Source: Solanum dulcamara (taxonomy: Eukaryota; Streptophyta; Magnoliopsida; Solanales; Solanaceae). From it: 64,000 bases of DNA. Under the pieces are notes generated by a model that saw only the letters and a list, made by a program, of their open reading frames with translations, was not told the origin of the DNA and did no database searches. Position 1 is the first letter of the stretch, and every line of letters starts with the position of its first letter. Below are positions 9,719 to 21,533 of the stretch, piece by piece. The stretch lies in contig NC_077239.1 of the NCBI RefSeq assembly GCF_947179165.1, forward strand, positions 34,672,134 to 34,736,133, read 5' to 3'. A program made the translations under genes and the position numbers.

Positions 9719-10411
9719 CTACTGGATTATCACTTGAACGGATTTGTTGTACACAATGTCACCATTCTTCTGTAGATCATGTGTGAAGAATAATTTTGGT
9801 GAAATGTGTTTCGCTTTATCTCCTTTTATGAAGCCTCCTTTTAATTGAGATATGCACACAGCATTGTCTTCAAACATGGCTGTGCGTACTTTGACATCAT
9901 ATTTTAGGCCACATCTTTCTTTGATGAATTGTATCATTGATCTCAACCACCCACATTCTCTACTTACTTCATGAATCGCTATTATCTCAGCATGATTTGA
10001 AAAAGTAGCAACAATGGACTGCTTCGTAGATCGTCATGATATAGCAATTCCTCCATATGTGAACAGATAGCCTTTTTGAGATCGAGTTGCATGTGGGTCT
10101 GATAAATAACTTGCATCTACATAACCAACAAGGTCTACACAATATTTGTTAGTATAAAACAGACCCATATCAACAGTCCCCTTTAGATATCGCAGAATAT
10201 GTTTGACACATTTCCAATGTTTTCGCATCAGGGAAGAACTATACCTTACTAGCAAATTAACAGAAAATATTATATCAGGTTCTGTTGTGTTAGCAAGATA
10301 CATAAGTGCTCCCATGGCACTGAGATATGGTACTTCACGACCAAGAAGTTCTTCATTCTCATTTGGAGGTCGAAACGGAGTTTTATTCACATCAAGTGAT
10401 CGAACAATCAT
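9719..10411 (-). pseudogene. Copia RNase H
   Basis: RNase H of the copia polyprotein, in two frames (10411-10034 and 9946-9719). The first has MGALMYLANTTEPDI and VGYVDASYLSDPHATRSQKGY, which holds the catalytic Asp in the usual YVDA context. The second has KVRTAMFEDNAVCISQLKGGFIKGDKAKHI, the typical end of this domain. The break between them contains stops and a frameshift. Confidence 0.85.
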
Positions 10412-10419
10412 TGGAGTAC

Positions 10420-11480
10420 TTATATGTAAAATCGTTTTAAAATTTTCTCAATGTAGACAAATTGGTGGATGAAGACTTCAACTGCTAAATATTCAATTTG
10501 CAGACCGAGACAAAGTTTTGTCATTCCAAGATCTTTAATCTCAAATTCTTTCTTTAGATATTTAATTGTCTTTTGAACCTCTTCAGGGATTCCAAAGAGA
10601 TTTATGTCATCAACATAAACGATGAGTATAACAAACTCTGATTTTGTTTTTTTGATAAAAATACAAGGGCAAATGACATCATTTATATATCCTTCATTTA
10701 TCAAGTACTCACTAAGGTGATTATACCACATACGCCCTGATTGTTTTAGACCATACAATGATCTTTTTAATCTAATTGAGAACATCTTCTGATAATTAGA
10801 ATTACATGCTTCAGGTAATTTTAATCCTTCTGGAATTTTCATATAAATTTCATTATCAAGTTAACCATAAAGATAAGTTGTAACTACATCCATTAGATGC
10901 ATTTCAAGATTTTTATATATAGCTAAATCGATGAGATATCGAAAGGCTATTGCAACCATAACAGGTGGGCTTGTTACATGGATTGTTAGTGGGAGCTTAG
11001 CATGTTTCTTCATAGTCGACGTCAGGTCTTTGAGAGAATCCTTATGCAACAAGGTGTTCCTTGTATCTTATAATTTCATTTCTCTCATTTTATTTTCGAA
11101 TAAAAATCCATTTATAGACAATTGGTTCTATATCATCAGGGGTTTGGACTATAGATCCAAAAACCTCATGTTTAGCAAGTGAGTCTAATTCTGATTGAAT
11201 TACCTCTTGCGATTTTTTCCAATCACATCTTCATCGATATTCTTCGACAGATTTAGGCTCAAGCTCCTCACTGTCTTGCACAAGATTAATTGCAACATTA
11301 TATGCAAAAATATTAACCACAATAATTTTTGATCGATCTAAATTTATCCTATCACCAATAGAACTCATTAAAAGTTCTTTATTCACTTGAGTCTTGAATT
11401 CACTGATTTCTTCAGGATTATCAGGATTAATCAGATCTTAAACTTCTTCATGAACTTCTTTTATAGTGTCATCTTTATCA
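10420..11480 (-). pseudogene. Copia reverse transcriptase
   Basis: RT of the copia element. Residues from NGF and the ARLVAQGFSQRPG-like stretch (about 11130-11030, several stops) lead into FRYLIDLAIYKNLEMHLMDVVTTYLYG (10861-10940 region). The next frame (10842-10420) shows RLKRSLYGLKQSGRMWYNHL and the active site IVYVDDINLFG with both Asp present, then IKYLKKEFEIKDLG. The frames are broken at 10843-10860 and upstream of 11052. Confidence 0.85.
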
Positions 11481-12087
11481 TTTCTCGCACTTTTTTTCTA
11501 GGATTTTTATCCTTTGAACCCAATGGTCTAGTTTGAGATTCAGAAGTTATGACACTAGTAGATGGTCCTGTTGGGACGTCAATCTAGATAGACACATTCA
11601 CTGCAGGGATATGTGACTTAGTTATCCATTTCAAATTAGTAAATGCATCTGGCATTTGATTTGCTATTTTCTGTAAGTGGATGATCTTCTGGACCTCCTA
11701 CTCATATATAGCGACACGTGGATCAAAATGAGATAATAATAAATCTTTCCTCTCAATTTTCCTTTTGTTTTTTCTCTCCCCCTAATTGTCGGAAATTCGG
11801 TCATCAAACCGACAATCTTCAAAACGAACAGTGAATAAATCTGTAGTCAACGGTTCACGATAGCGAATTATTAAGGGTGAGTCAAACCCAACATATATGC
11901 CTAACCTTCATTAAGGGCCCATCTTAGTGCATTGTGATGGTGCTACAGGCACGTAAATCGCACAACCAAGAATTCATAAATGAGTTATATTTGGCTCATG
12001 ACTAAATACTAATTGTGATGGAGAACATTTATTATAATTGGTCGGTCTGAGACGAACGAGTGCTGTTGCATATAAGATAGCATGACC
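11481..12087 (-). pseudogene. Copia linker between integrase and RT
   Basis: No open frame survives, but the position between integrase and RT and Ser/Pro/Lys-rich fragments in all frames fit the variable linker of the copia polyprotein. Nothing else is recognised here. Confidence 0.5.
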
Positions 12088-12850
12088 CTAAACAGTAATG
12101 AGCAATTTCTTTTTCATAAGTATTGGTTTTGCTATCAATTGTAGGCGTTTAATATATGTCTCTGCAAGGTCATTTTGAATATGAACATGAGTAACATGAT
12201 GTTCAATTCTTATCCCAATTGATAAGAAATAATCATCAAAAGCTTGAAATATAAATTCTCCAGCATTATTGAGTCTAATAGACTTAATAGGATAATTTGA
12301 AAATTTCGCCATTAATCTTATTATTTGTGCCAATAACTTTGCAAACGCCAGGTTGTAAGATGATAAGAGATACATATGAGACATCTTGAATATGCATCTA
12401 TTAGGATCATAAAATAACTAAACAACCCATTAGGTGGATGAATAGGTCCGCATATATCCTCATGTATATGTTCTAAAAAGCTAGGGGATTTGATGCCAAC
12501 CTTCAGTGATGATGGTTTCACAATTAATTTGCCTTGATAACAAGCAACACATAAAAATTCATTATTTATAAGAAATTTTAGGTTCTTTAATGGATGTCCA
12601 ATTGAATTTTCAAGAATTCGTCTCATCATTATTGATTCAAAATGACCTATTCGGTCATACCATAATATAAGGGCATTTAAATTAGTAAACTTCTGATTTA
12701 CGATCGAATATGCTTCAATTGTACTAGTTTTTGCATAATATAGGCTAGAAGACAAGGTTGGTAATTTCTCTAAAATATATTTCTAGTCTGAGACATTCTT
12801 GGTTATACCAATGTTGTTATATTCCGTAGTTTTGCATATTTGACTATTCG
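12088..12850 (-). pseudogene. Copia integrase with pre-integrase domain
   Basis: The frame 12755-12321 contains the GAG-pre-integrase region (LWYDRIGHFESIMMRRI, CVACYQGKL, a degraded HHCC) and the start of the core (HEDICGPIHPPNGLFSYFMILIDAYSR, with the first catalytic Asp in LIDAYSR). The overlapping frame 12384-12088 continues with IKSIRLNNAGEF and IEHHVTHVHIQNDLAE, the degraded second Asp and Glu regions. Upstream of 12755 the similarity fades and stops near 12850, where a foreign block begins. Confidence 0.85.
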
Positions 12851-14475
12851 TGAGCTAATGGACATAAATTAAAGGACTTTTAATTTCGAATTTTAAAATG
12901 AAATTTGTAAATGACAAGTTATATGGATAATATATGTGAAGTTAAAGAGAACTCAAGAAGGACCCTTGAGCCAAATCAAAATGGAAGCCATCAAAAATAT
13001 TTTTTAAGCCACATTTTAGGGTGACCTGACTTCAGGAGGCCATAACCCCTTTAGCATTTGGTAATTTGGGAAAACTCTCAAATGAGAGTTGTATATAGTT
13101 GAAATAGCTTTCCAATCATATGTTGTGGGTCGAAATATGACATCGGAATAAGAAGATATGGATGTTTTAAGGCAACAAGGTCGAGCTGAACAGTGGATTC
13201 GGCCCAACCCGATTCCAACTCAGGTCAGGCCCAATACCTACGTCATTTAAGGAGATTTTTTAGTTTTTTCCTTCATTTTTTGGACCAAAACATCCAGAAA
13301 TTTCCAGATAGAGAGAGAGAGAGGAGAATCTTAGAGAGAAACACCAATTTCGACCAAAATCTGAGCCCCGAATCCCAAAACTCATGAAGAAAAAAGTGTT
13401 GTACGTCGTGTTGCCTTTAATTTGAGCTAAAAATCAGCCAAGAAGGAGTGTTAATGTGTTTTCTACATACCTAAGATAATATTAAAGTCTTTTTTTATTG
13501 TTAACAAGTTTATTTAGAGTTTTAACGGATTAGAACAGAGAAAATAACGTTATAAACTCGTTTGTTGTTTTGTTGAGATTTTTGAATTAAGGGCCCATTT
13601 TAGTGGATTCAATGGATGGAATTAGCTGAGTTATGATATATAATAATTGTTGATATTGTTTTTGATGTTGTTGATGAGTTGTTGTTCTTAAATTTGGAAG
13701 AATAAAGTGTATGAAGATATTGTATATATTTTGGAGTTGTTTGGTATGATATTTGTGGGTGTTTTGCTATGGTGTTTTGGAAACTGTTTTGTGGTTGTTA
13801 TGAATTATTTTGTGGGATAGAATATTAGGGGATTGGCTGTAGTTGTTGTTGTTGTTATACTATGGATACGTGGAAATAAAAAAGTGTATACAAGTATTGA
13901 CGTCCGAATGTATATTGGCTGTTTTGGAAGTAACTTAAGGATGGATTTAATTCTAGATTGATATGAAATTATTGGTATTGTTGTTGTTGATGTTTTGATT
14001 GGTGTTTGGCTAAATTGAAATTTTGAGGATAATTAAGTTTGTAGGGAAAATGATGATCGAATTTTGTTAAGTTTCATTCGTACTTGGATTAGTTAGTAAG
14101 TGATTTGGATATCTAATTGTAACCTATGTTATCTTAATTTTAGAACCATAAGCTTGAAAAGTAGACGTTGGACATTTAGATAGAGTTCAAGGTGTGTAAA
14201 GCTATTTCTTCTTTCTTTTGTTATGTCTTAGATTTAAGTAATGGATGATATGAGCTTGAGGTAATTCTATTCATAAATTTCGAGTATAATTCACGATCCT
14301 TATTTATTTCTTGATATTAGAGCTCTTAATGTGATTGAGCTATTGCCCCTCGAGTCCTCTATACATTGGATAGTTGATGGTGTATAAAAGTCCTTATTTT
14401 TACAGGCTTTATCATGATTAGCATCCTTAACTTACAATAACTGTTCGCATTATCTTGTTGAATTACCCACATCCA

Positions 14476-14665
14476 GGTCCGCGACGCGGACTTATCACGG
14501 ACCATACTGCCTCACAGATTAAATTCAAGCTTCAATTTTTGTCACTACATGTCAAAGGTCCGTGATGCGGACTTGTCGCGGACCATACTGCCTTGCACTT
14601 GAATTTTTGATTTTGCTTGGTTTATTCTTCAAAGTCAGGTCCGTGACGCAGATCTGTCGAGGACT
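14476..14665 (+). repeat. Three spaced copies of a GGTCCGYGAYGCGGAC inverted-repeat word
   Basis: Three copies at about 80-83 bp spacing, each followed by a related CGCGGACCATACTG-type half. Each copy can fold as a short hairpin. The array stands out as GC-rich in AT-rich DNA. Confidence 0.75.
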
Positions 14666-14809
14666 ACACTGTCTTGGACAATAAATTCCACACTTTAGGC
14701 ATTCGAGTGTTAGTTATTCTACTTATTTTATTGAGTCTCAGATGATGATCTAATTATACATGATTGCTAATGATACCCTATTCGTGCATATTATTATTGT
14801 ATTATCCAT

Positions 14810-15090
14810 CGAGTCCTATGACAGGCGGGGTATGTTATCATGTATGGATTCCATTACATTATTCACCGAGTTCCCTACTAGAGGGCCGGATACGGTATAT
14901 GATGATATAATGTTATGATGATATAATTATGGCACCGAGTCCCATGATGGGCAGGGTACGGTATACGTGTACACGACTTTATTCACCAAGTTCATTACTA
15001 GAGGGTCGGGTACGGTATATGTATATGTATATGATGATATAATAATATAATTATAACATCGAGTCCCATAATGGGCTGGGTACGGTATAT
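14810..15090 (+). repeat. Minisatellite-like array with GGGTACGGTATATG units
   Basis: Alternating units of 50-90 bp carry CACCGAGTCCCATGATGGGC or CACCGAGTTCCCTACTAGAG followed by GGGTACGGTATAT. At least five half-units are visible. Typical of the internal repeats of long gypsy LTRs. Confidence 0.7.
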
Positions 15091-17989
15091 GATGATAATA
15101 TGCATGCTTTCATTTCATAAGACGCCGGTACAATGATTTATTGATTAACATACTTGTCTCTTAGATTCTCTACTTCAGTTATGATCTTTCCTATTGTATT
15201 TCATGCTTTACATACTCAGTACATATTTTGTACTCCCCCTTTCCTCGGGGGGGGGACTATTTTTCATGCCCACAGGTACAGATACTAGCTTCGTTGATCC
15301 GCCAGCCTAAGATTCCTATTCAGCTATCTTGGGGTGCTCCTTTGTCTCGAAGCCTAGACTTTTGGTATAGTCCCTTTTTTGATGTATATATATGTTTATT
15401 CAGGGGTACGGTGGGGCATTGTCTCGCCATATGATACTGTTGATACTCTTAGAGGTTTGTAGACATATGTGTGAGTTGTGTATAAGTTTTGTTCAGCTGT
15501 TCCTATACGATGGGCTATGGATGTTTTGATGTGTAATGGCAGCCTTGTCATTTGCATATGATTTGATTAGTTGTGACTCCTTAGGAGATAATTTATCTGG
15601 ATATACATGCATAATTATGTTATGAACCTTTTAAAAAGGTTAAGAAGTGCTATACTATAGGATTGAATACGAACAGGATATAATGTGAATATAATGAGGA
15701 TCGTTATGGAAATAAGTAAAGCCTAGTGAGAAAGTGACCAAAAATATGACGTGGTCCGTGTGACTAGAATATAAAGGTAAGTGTGAAATGGAAACATGAG
15801 CTATAGAATAAATAAGGAAGACTTATCAAGTTCTGTAGGGAAAGTTTTGAATAAAAGTTATATGATAATGGAAATGATAGCGAGCACAAGAAAAGAAAGA
15901 GTAACTAAAAGGAGGAAATAAGAGGAAAGCGAGATAACAGTGTAGCACTAAGTCATGACATTTGTAGCCGAGGATACGAATGCTAAAAGTGACGGAACTG
16001 CGAAAGACCAAGTTTTAGAAAGATGAGAAACAAGGTAGAATGGGTGCTAGAAAATGACTGGTATGATACGAATAAAGATGGATGAACAGAATACGTTTTG
16101 GAAATGAGAAAAAGGATTATGCAGAAGTAATGTGTTCCAAATGATACAAAGGTAACATAAGATTCCTCGTGTGCAAAATAAAAGATAAACATAGACGGGA
16201 GAAATGATGAGGGAATTCTAACGGAAGCACCCAAGGTAGACGTAATTAATTGAATACGAGTATGGAACAAAAGGGGAATATATAGTTATGAATTTAAAGG
16301 CGTGGTACGATGACATGGTGATAAGGTAAAACTATTATTGAGGCAAACTTGGTATGTTGTTGAGTAAGTTAGAAGCCTGTGTTGAGTACACAATAAGGGT
16401 AGAAATGCATAAGGCATAAAGGGGTACTGCGTGCATACGACTTCACCTCGAAAATAGTGAAATCTTTAAGGGACAAAGACAATAGGCTTGAGGAACAAAT
16501 AGTGCAATATAATTCATTAAAAGAAGTAGATGATATAGGTTGGGATAAAGATACTATTTCAAGAGAACTTTGGATACTTATCGTCGGAATATAAGTGTTG
16601 CCTAAGTGAGATTGGAAAGACTATAAGTACTAATTAACTATTGATGGGAATGAGTGGAATGTGATCTTGGATGAGTTGTTACATTGGTTGCATTACTCGA
16701 GTACAGATTATCAAATGAAATTTTGCACTATATATGGCAAGGTTCTCGTCGTTTCGTGATTTAGTCAAGGTTTCGTACGTGGATAATCAAGTTATAAATT
16801 ATAAAGAAAGATATGGATATGGTACAGTAACAAGTGGATTGGAAAAAGAGATTGAATGAATTTGAGATTGGAAATAGGGACATAGAACAAAGTATAAATG
16901 GATAATGGTATAAGTACCCCCTTAAGGGGGGAAGCAGGTGAGAGAAATGCAAGGGTGAGATGGAAACAATTGACACTACAATATATTTGATATGGATGCT
17001 TAAACTTCAAATAAGATCCCTTGCTGAAGTAAGTTAGTAAGATCTGAAAGCCAACAATAAATGGATAGAAGTCAGGATGGTATTTGAGGCAGTGTTAAGA
17101 CGTTTTCGTAGAGATCTTGAAGGACATGACGTTAGAAAGTGGGTATGTATAAAAAGAAAGAGTATGACAAGAGAATGGTATCGAATAACTCAAAGGATAT
17201 TATGAGGGATAACGATGCTATGTTGGATTAAAGGTCAAGATGTTGGCTATAGAGTTGTTCGCTAATGATATTGCGATCTTTAACTAACCAAGGAGAAGGA
17301 ATAGAAAATCTCCTATGGTAGGAGATGATAACATCAAAGTGAATAAAGGAAGATAAAGAAGTATGACAAAATAGGACGAATGAGTTTTAGTAGGAATGAG
17401 ATATGTAAAGCAGAATGAACCAGGAGACGGAAAGACTATGTCTAAGATTGAATATACCTTATACAAATTGTACAAGAATAGTTATGCAACCTACGAATAT
17501 TTGTATGTTAAGCGTAAGACCAAATGAGTTAGTACATGATAAGAGGAGTAAGGGTTCAATAATGACAATGCAGTTATGATATTTTGGGTACGTTATAGAG
17601 GGATGCAAAGATGGGTTAAGCCAATTTATCGAGATAGAATTAGTACTAAGGGAAAATAGGACATGGCCATGGTTGGACCAAAGATCTATCACAATACTAA
17701 TTGTAAGATAAGACAGGAGAAATCAAGGTAAAGCATGAAGACTAGCGAGACGACGCTAAGGTATTTCTTGGGATAAGTTGAGCACCTTCGCATATTCTTG
17801 TAAAGATTGCAATATAATGTGTGACAGAAAATTATGAGCAGAATCTCAGTAAAGGGGTAATAGATGAGTCCGAATTAAAGATAAAGAAATGACACGGGAT
17901 AATGTGTCTAGAGTGTTACAAGTTGGGTTAAGGGAATTATAAAATGGTTTAAGCAAAATGATCAGAACTAATTGGTTACTAAAAGATGA

Positions 17990-18560
17990 AGAACTTATAT
18001 GTCTCTGGATTATTCTCACATTTTTTCAAGGATGCCTGATAGAGCTGAACCAGATGCTTTGAGGATCGACATGTACGTGACCAGTGCCCCATTTCTCCAA
18101 ATTTATGACATACATTTTTTGAATTTTTCTTTTGCACAGTTTCATATTTTTTACCCTTTTTTTATATTGTTGGTTATTTTTTGATGCAAGACGACCATTA
18201 TGATTATGATTTCTTTTACGACCACGATCATGACCACGACTGGGGCCACAACCTTTTTCTCATTGGTCATAATTTGCCTGGTTCACTTCAGGGAGTGGCA
18301 TAGAACCAATGGGCCTACTTTTTAATTTTCATTAACTGGTCGTTATGTTGTTCAGCAATAAGAAGATGTGAAAGTAATTCAGAATATTTTTTAAAACCCA
18401 TTCCGCGATATTGCTGCAGGAGCATATTCTCGGAAGAGAATGTAGGGTATGTTTTTTTAAGCTTGTCATGTTCAATGACCTCTTCTCCGCATAAATTTAA
18501 CTCTAATATAATTCTATATATGGAAGAATTATTTTCAGTTATACTTTTAAAGTCTACTAA
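17990..18560 (-). pseudogene. Copia gag, C-terminal part with zinc knuckle
   Basis: From 18560 downward the frame shows DFKSITENNSSIYRI, ELNLCGEEVIEHDKLKKTYPTF and LLQQYRGMGFKKYSELLSHLL, the UBN2-type copia gag. A basic Arg/Gly/His-rich stretch (18290-18190) follows, then a zinc knuckle near 18050-18100 read as CHKFGEMGHWSRTC, in which the second Cys is changed to Phe. The open frame that reaches to 18659 begins inside a solo LTR; its first 33 residues or so are antisense LTR sequence, not gag. Confidence 0.8.
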
Positions 18561-20901
18561 TGGAACACCCTCTAAAAACATTGTATATGATGTTCCAATT
18601 CTCGATGAAAATAATACAACTTCTATTTTTTGGCCATACCTTTTTATAGGATAGTCCAAATTAGGAAATTCAAATTTTTAAATAACCCTAACATCATTAC
18701 CTACAACTTTTGTGAAGACCATATTTTACGTTTCAGAGGTTAAGTAGGTCAAATAAATTAATTGTTGCAAGACATGGTGTTGTGATGAAATGGAGTATTT
18801 GTAGAAGAAAAATCATATCTCACTGTAGATTGCTCTAAATCAGTTGATTCTTAAACTACATGAAAATATACTTCTAGAGCAACAATTCATATGAAGACAC
18901 CAAATCCTAATGAGGAAGTTATTTTATTCAAACGCAGCTCCGAAAAAGGATATTTCGTTAAAAGAAGAGTCATCTCACCAACCATTGAAAGATCAAGATC
19001 TATTTGACATCATCAATGACATCAATAGTCCTCTATTTGACATCACCCATGATATCACAATCTTTCATTAAATTTTTAAATTTTTTTCTTTATAATTATT
19101 TTAATTATTGTTAGGTCCCTCCTTCACACCTATAAATACCCACCTTATTTCATTATTTTATTCATCAAGCTTTCTCAAGCAACTCTTCTCTCTATACACT
19201 CATTTACTCATTCTCAAAATATAGTTTTAGTTCTTAGTAGTATAGAAATACTATTCCAGTGATTCATATACTCTAGGTAGTACACAAAATGCTCCGACGA
19301 GGAGAAAATGCTAGGATTCAAGAGTGTTCATTAAGTCCTTTGATTCTGAGTAATGCTTCTAATTCCAGGTATGTAAGACTTCAATGAGAGTATTCCTTCC
19401 ACTCTCATGCCTAAAGTATTTTAATTATATGATAAATTATGTTTATTTTCTTTAAGCTTTATTCTAAGTTATATGGGTGTTTATCCATGGCTTCTTCCAC
19501 CCATGTAGTCCAAAAACTCTTTCAATTAAATCTCTTGATTTCAAGTAATATTTTCTTATAGGTAATTCTTATTTATTCTTAATAGCATGAATTATGGTTA
19601 AACTAATAATTATTGGTCTATTTTAATGCAACATGATTTCATATGTATGAATTGATGGATTGCAAGTAATTTATCTATTTATCTCTTTAAAGATTCTTGA
19701 AATTCATGGTGGGTTGGTTATAGCATGATTTCTAATTAATGGATTTCAAAGTATTTATGCATATTTATTTACATACATGTTTGCAAGTTGAAGTGATTTG
19801 AACCCACCTAGTTTTACTATATTTTCAATGAAGTTTGACTTAAAATCTTTGACTCCAAATGAATGTTTATGAAAGCAATGTCTATGATAAAAAGGGAAGT
19901 ATTATAAAATAAAAGAATGATGAAATGCTATGAATGATGGATTCTTTATGCTATAAGGATAATTCTTGCATATTTGAATCACCAAATATTTTAATGAGCT
20001 ATTCCATCGAATATGATATTTTGAATTCTCAAGCTATATGCTATGACTATTTTAAAGTATTAAACTATTCCGTGGAATTGACCTAGCACCGAATGGGGCA
20101 TTGAGGTGGGATTCGATAAGAGAATTCTAGTAGCAACTCCTTGTCTCATTAACTATGTGCCAGCATAGGAGCCCTTGTACACTTAGGCTAATGGATCATG
20201 AAAGCCCTTAAAGTTAAAGTTAAAGAAATGAATTAAGTTGACGGAGTTCTACCCGGCAAGAAGTCTTCCCGGCCAACGTAGGGGGTTATGTTGGATTCCA
20301 TGTAATAGCTCGCATGGTCTTAAATGTCGGTTATGGTCATCTTCCCACAAAAGAATATTTTAAAGGATATCTTTATGATTTATTATGCATGCATTACATT
20401 ATGTTTCATATTACATAAATGTTTTAAAGTTTCCTCAATGTTCATGCATGCTTACTATACTTAGTACATTCAAAGTACATACGCATACTCTTTTGCCTAC
20501 ATGATATCACCATGTAGGGACCAATGCTTCTCCTCGTTCTCCTCCAAGTGGCTAGTTGAGATCTCGTTTGAAGACTACTTTTAGTGAGTTTCCATGTTCC
20601 GAAAACAATACTCCTTTATCTTTCTGTCTTATGATATGTTGATATCTGTAGATATTTACTATGACATTTCTTTCTATTATGATTGAGGGTGAGCTAGGGA
20701 CTTGTCTTAGCCCCATTAAATCTAAAAGTTAGAGGTATTGTTGGACATATGTAAGTTGAAGATTTTCTATTATGATTTCCGCTTGTTTATTTATTGTCAT
20801 TACCTATGAAAGGCTAAAAGAATTCTAAGAGGCTTGTTTGAGGTACTTTTGGGTTTCTCGTTCGCCATGTGATGTCTAGGCCCTAGGCTTGGGTCATGAA
20901 A
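18561..20901 (+). mobile_element. Gypsy solo LTR in copia gag
   Basis: A 2341-bp block begins TGGAACACCC and is flanked by a perfect ACTAA duplication (18556-18560 and 20902-20906). Joining the flanks restores the gag frame at the residues LV-DFKS. Its layout matches the LTRs of element A: a TATA word (CCTATAAATACCC near 19130), a block with TGACCTAGCACCGAATG near 20080, ATAGCTCGCATGGTC near 20308, CTTAGTACATTCAAAGTAC near 20460, GTGAGCTAGGGACTTGTCTT near 20690, and an end like TAGGCTTGGGTCATGA. No internal region exists, so it is a solo LTR left by LTR-LTR recombination. Confidence 0.88.
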
Positions 20902-20906
20902 ACTAA

Positions 20907-21221
20907 CATCAAATTGAACCAATCATGACGTGCCTGTGGAAGAATGACTAACTTCTGGTGGTCATATCTTTCTTTTAAATTTTTTCACAGTTTAAGGGGG
21001 TCTTTAATTATGAGGTATTGCATTTTTAACCCTTCGTCAAGATGGTGGAGGAGAAATATCACAACTTTGGTACGGTTCTGGCTAGATGCCTGGTTGTTAT
21101 CTTTGATGGTGTCTTTTAGAACCATCCAATTCACATGTATTTTAGCATCTAAAGTCCATGAGGAGTAGCCTTTGCCCGATATATCCAAGGAAACAAATTT
21201 AAGTTTAGAAAGATTAGACAT
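20907..21221 (-). pseudogene. Copia gag, N-terminal part
   Basis: The frame starting at 21221 (MSNLSKLKFVSLDISGKGYS) and continuing with LDAKIHVNWM and VVIFLLHHLDEGLKMQYL is the N-terminal copia gag. A stop at 20985 interrupts WKNLKERYDHQK, which continues in frame to RHDWFNLM, where the solo LTR is inserted. The start lies 76 bases inside the 5' LTR edge. Confidence 0.85.
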
Positions 21222-21276
21222 TTTAGAAAAACAAATTTTTTACCCTCTTTATCTGTTTTAAATAGTTCAAGATAAT

Positions 21277-21294
21277 GGAGTATCGTACTGATAA
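21277..21294 (-). other. Copia primer binding site
   Basis: Directly inside the 5' LTR the minus strand reads TTATCAGTACGATACTCC. It resembles the TTATCAGCACGAG-type site of many plant copia elements; the exact tRNA cannot be named from the sequence alone. Confidence 0.6.
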
Positions 21295-21296
21295 CG

Positions 21297-21528
21297 TGTT
21301 ATAGAATAAACAAAATGAGCAAATTAAAAGAAGACAAAAATTGAAAAAAGAGAATAGAGAGAATTGTTATCTATATCAATTACATAATATAGATGGCCAT
21401 TTATAGCCTAAATTATAAGGGAGAAAAGGTATGGACATCCACAGTAATTGGATAGGGAAAGAAAAAGGTGAGTGGATAATCCACACCTTATTCAATTATG
21501 TCCACTCATTATCCATTATTTTACAATA
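21297..21528 (-). repeat. Copia 5' LTR
   Basis: Partner of 9225-9455, ending CTATAACA at 21297 (minus strand). The outer TG has decayed to TA (TATTGTAAAAT from 21528 downward). Confidence 0.85.
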
Positions 21529-21533
21529 ATCTC

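Larger units (their letters stand above)
12859..17966 (+). mobile_element. 5.1 kb LTR-like block inserted in the copia element (Ogre/Tat-like LTR?)
   Basis: No gag or pol frame is present in 5.1 kb. The block has features of a long gypsy LTR: a GAGA tract near 13310, repeated GGTCCGCGACGCGGAC words (14476-14660), a run of CACCGAGTCCC...GGGTACGGTATATG repeats (14810-15090), and a segment near 15200-15480 of the kind (CTCAGTACATATTTTGTACT, CAGGGGTACGGTGGGGCATT) found in long Solanaceae gypsy LTRs. The edges are weak: TG at 12859 after GCTAA, and ACTAA after 17966, might be a target duplication with one change. It could be one solo LTR or an LTR plus non-coding internal sequence (15600-17966 is purine-rich without recognisable genes). 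Confidence 0.5.
9225..21528 (-). mobile_element. Ty1/copia retrotransposon with two LTRs and nested insertions
   Basis: Similar 231-232 bp direct repeats bound the element (9225-9455 and 21297-21528). Read on the minus strand, the right repeat is the 5' LTR, with a primer-binding-site-like sequence next to it and gag inside; RNase H lies next to the left repeat. Domain order gag, integrase, RT, RNase H is that of Ty1/copia. Flanks ATCTT (9220-9224) and ATCTC (21529-21533) look like a 5-bp target duplication with one change. Two foreign blocks (about 12859-17966 and 18561-20901) are inserted, so only about 4.9 kb is the element itself. It lies 227 bp upstream of the PWI start codon. Confidence 0.9.

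Noticed and set aside
15247..15255. G-run near 15250 as a possible G-quadruplex or sequencing gap
   Set aside because: A single G-run without partner runs; it could be a homopolymer error but supports no structure.
16761..17010. Two overlapping 71-72 codon ORFs and similar ones at 15826-17692
   Set aside because: Low-complexity, hydrophobic chance frames in the antisense of a purine-rich non-coding stretch; no start context or conserved motif.
18706..18720. TGTGAAGACC at 18711 as the start of the solo LTR
   Set aside because: The gag frame and the exact ACTAA duplication place the start at 18561; 18711 has no matching flank.
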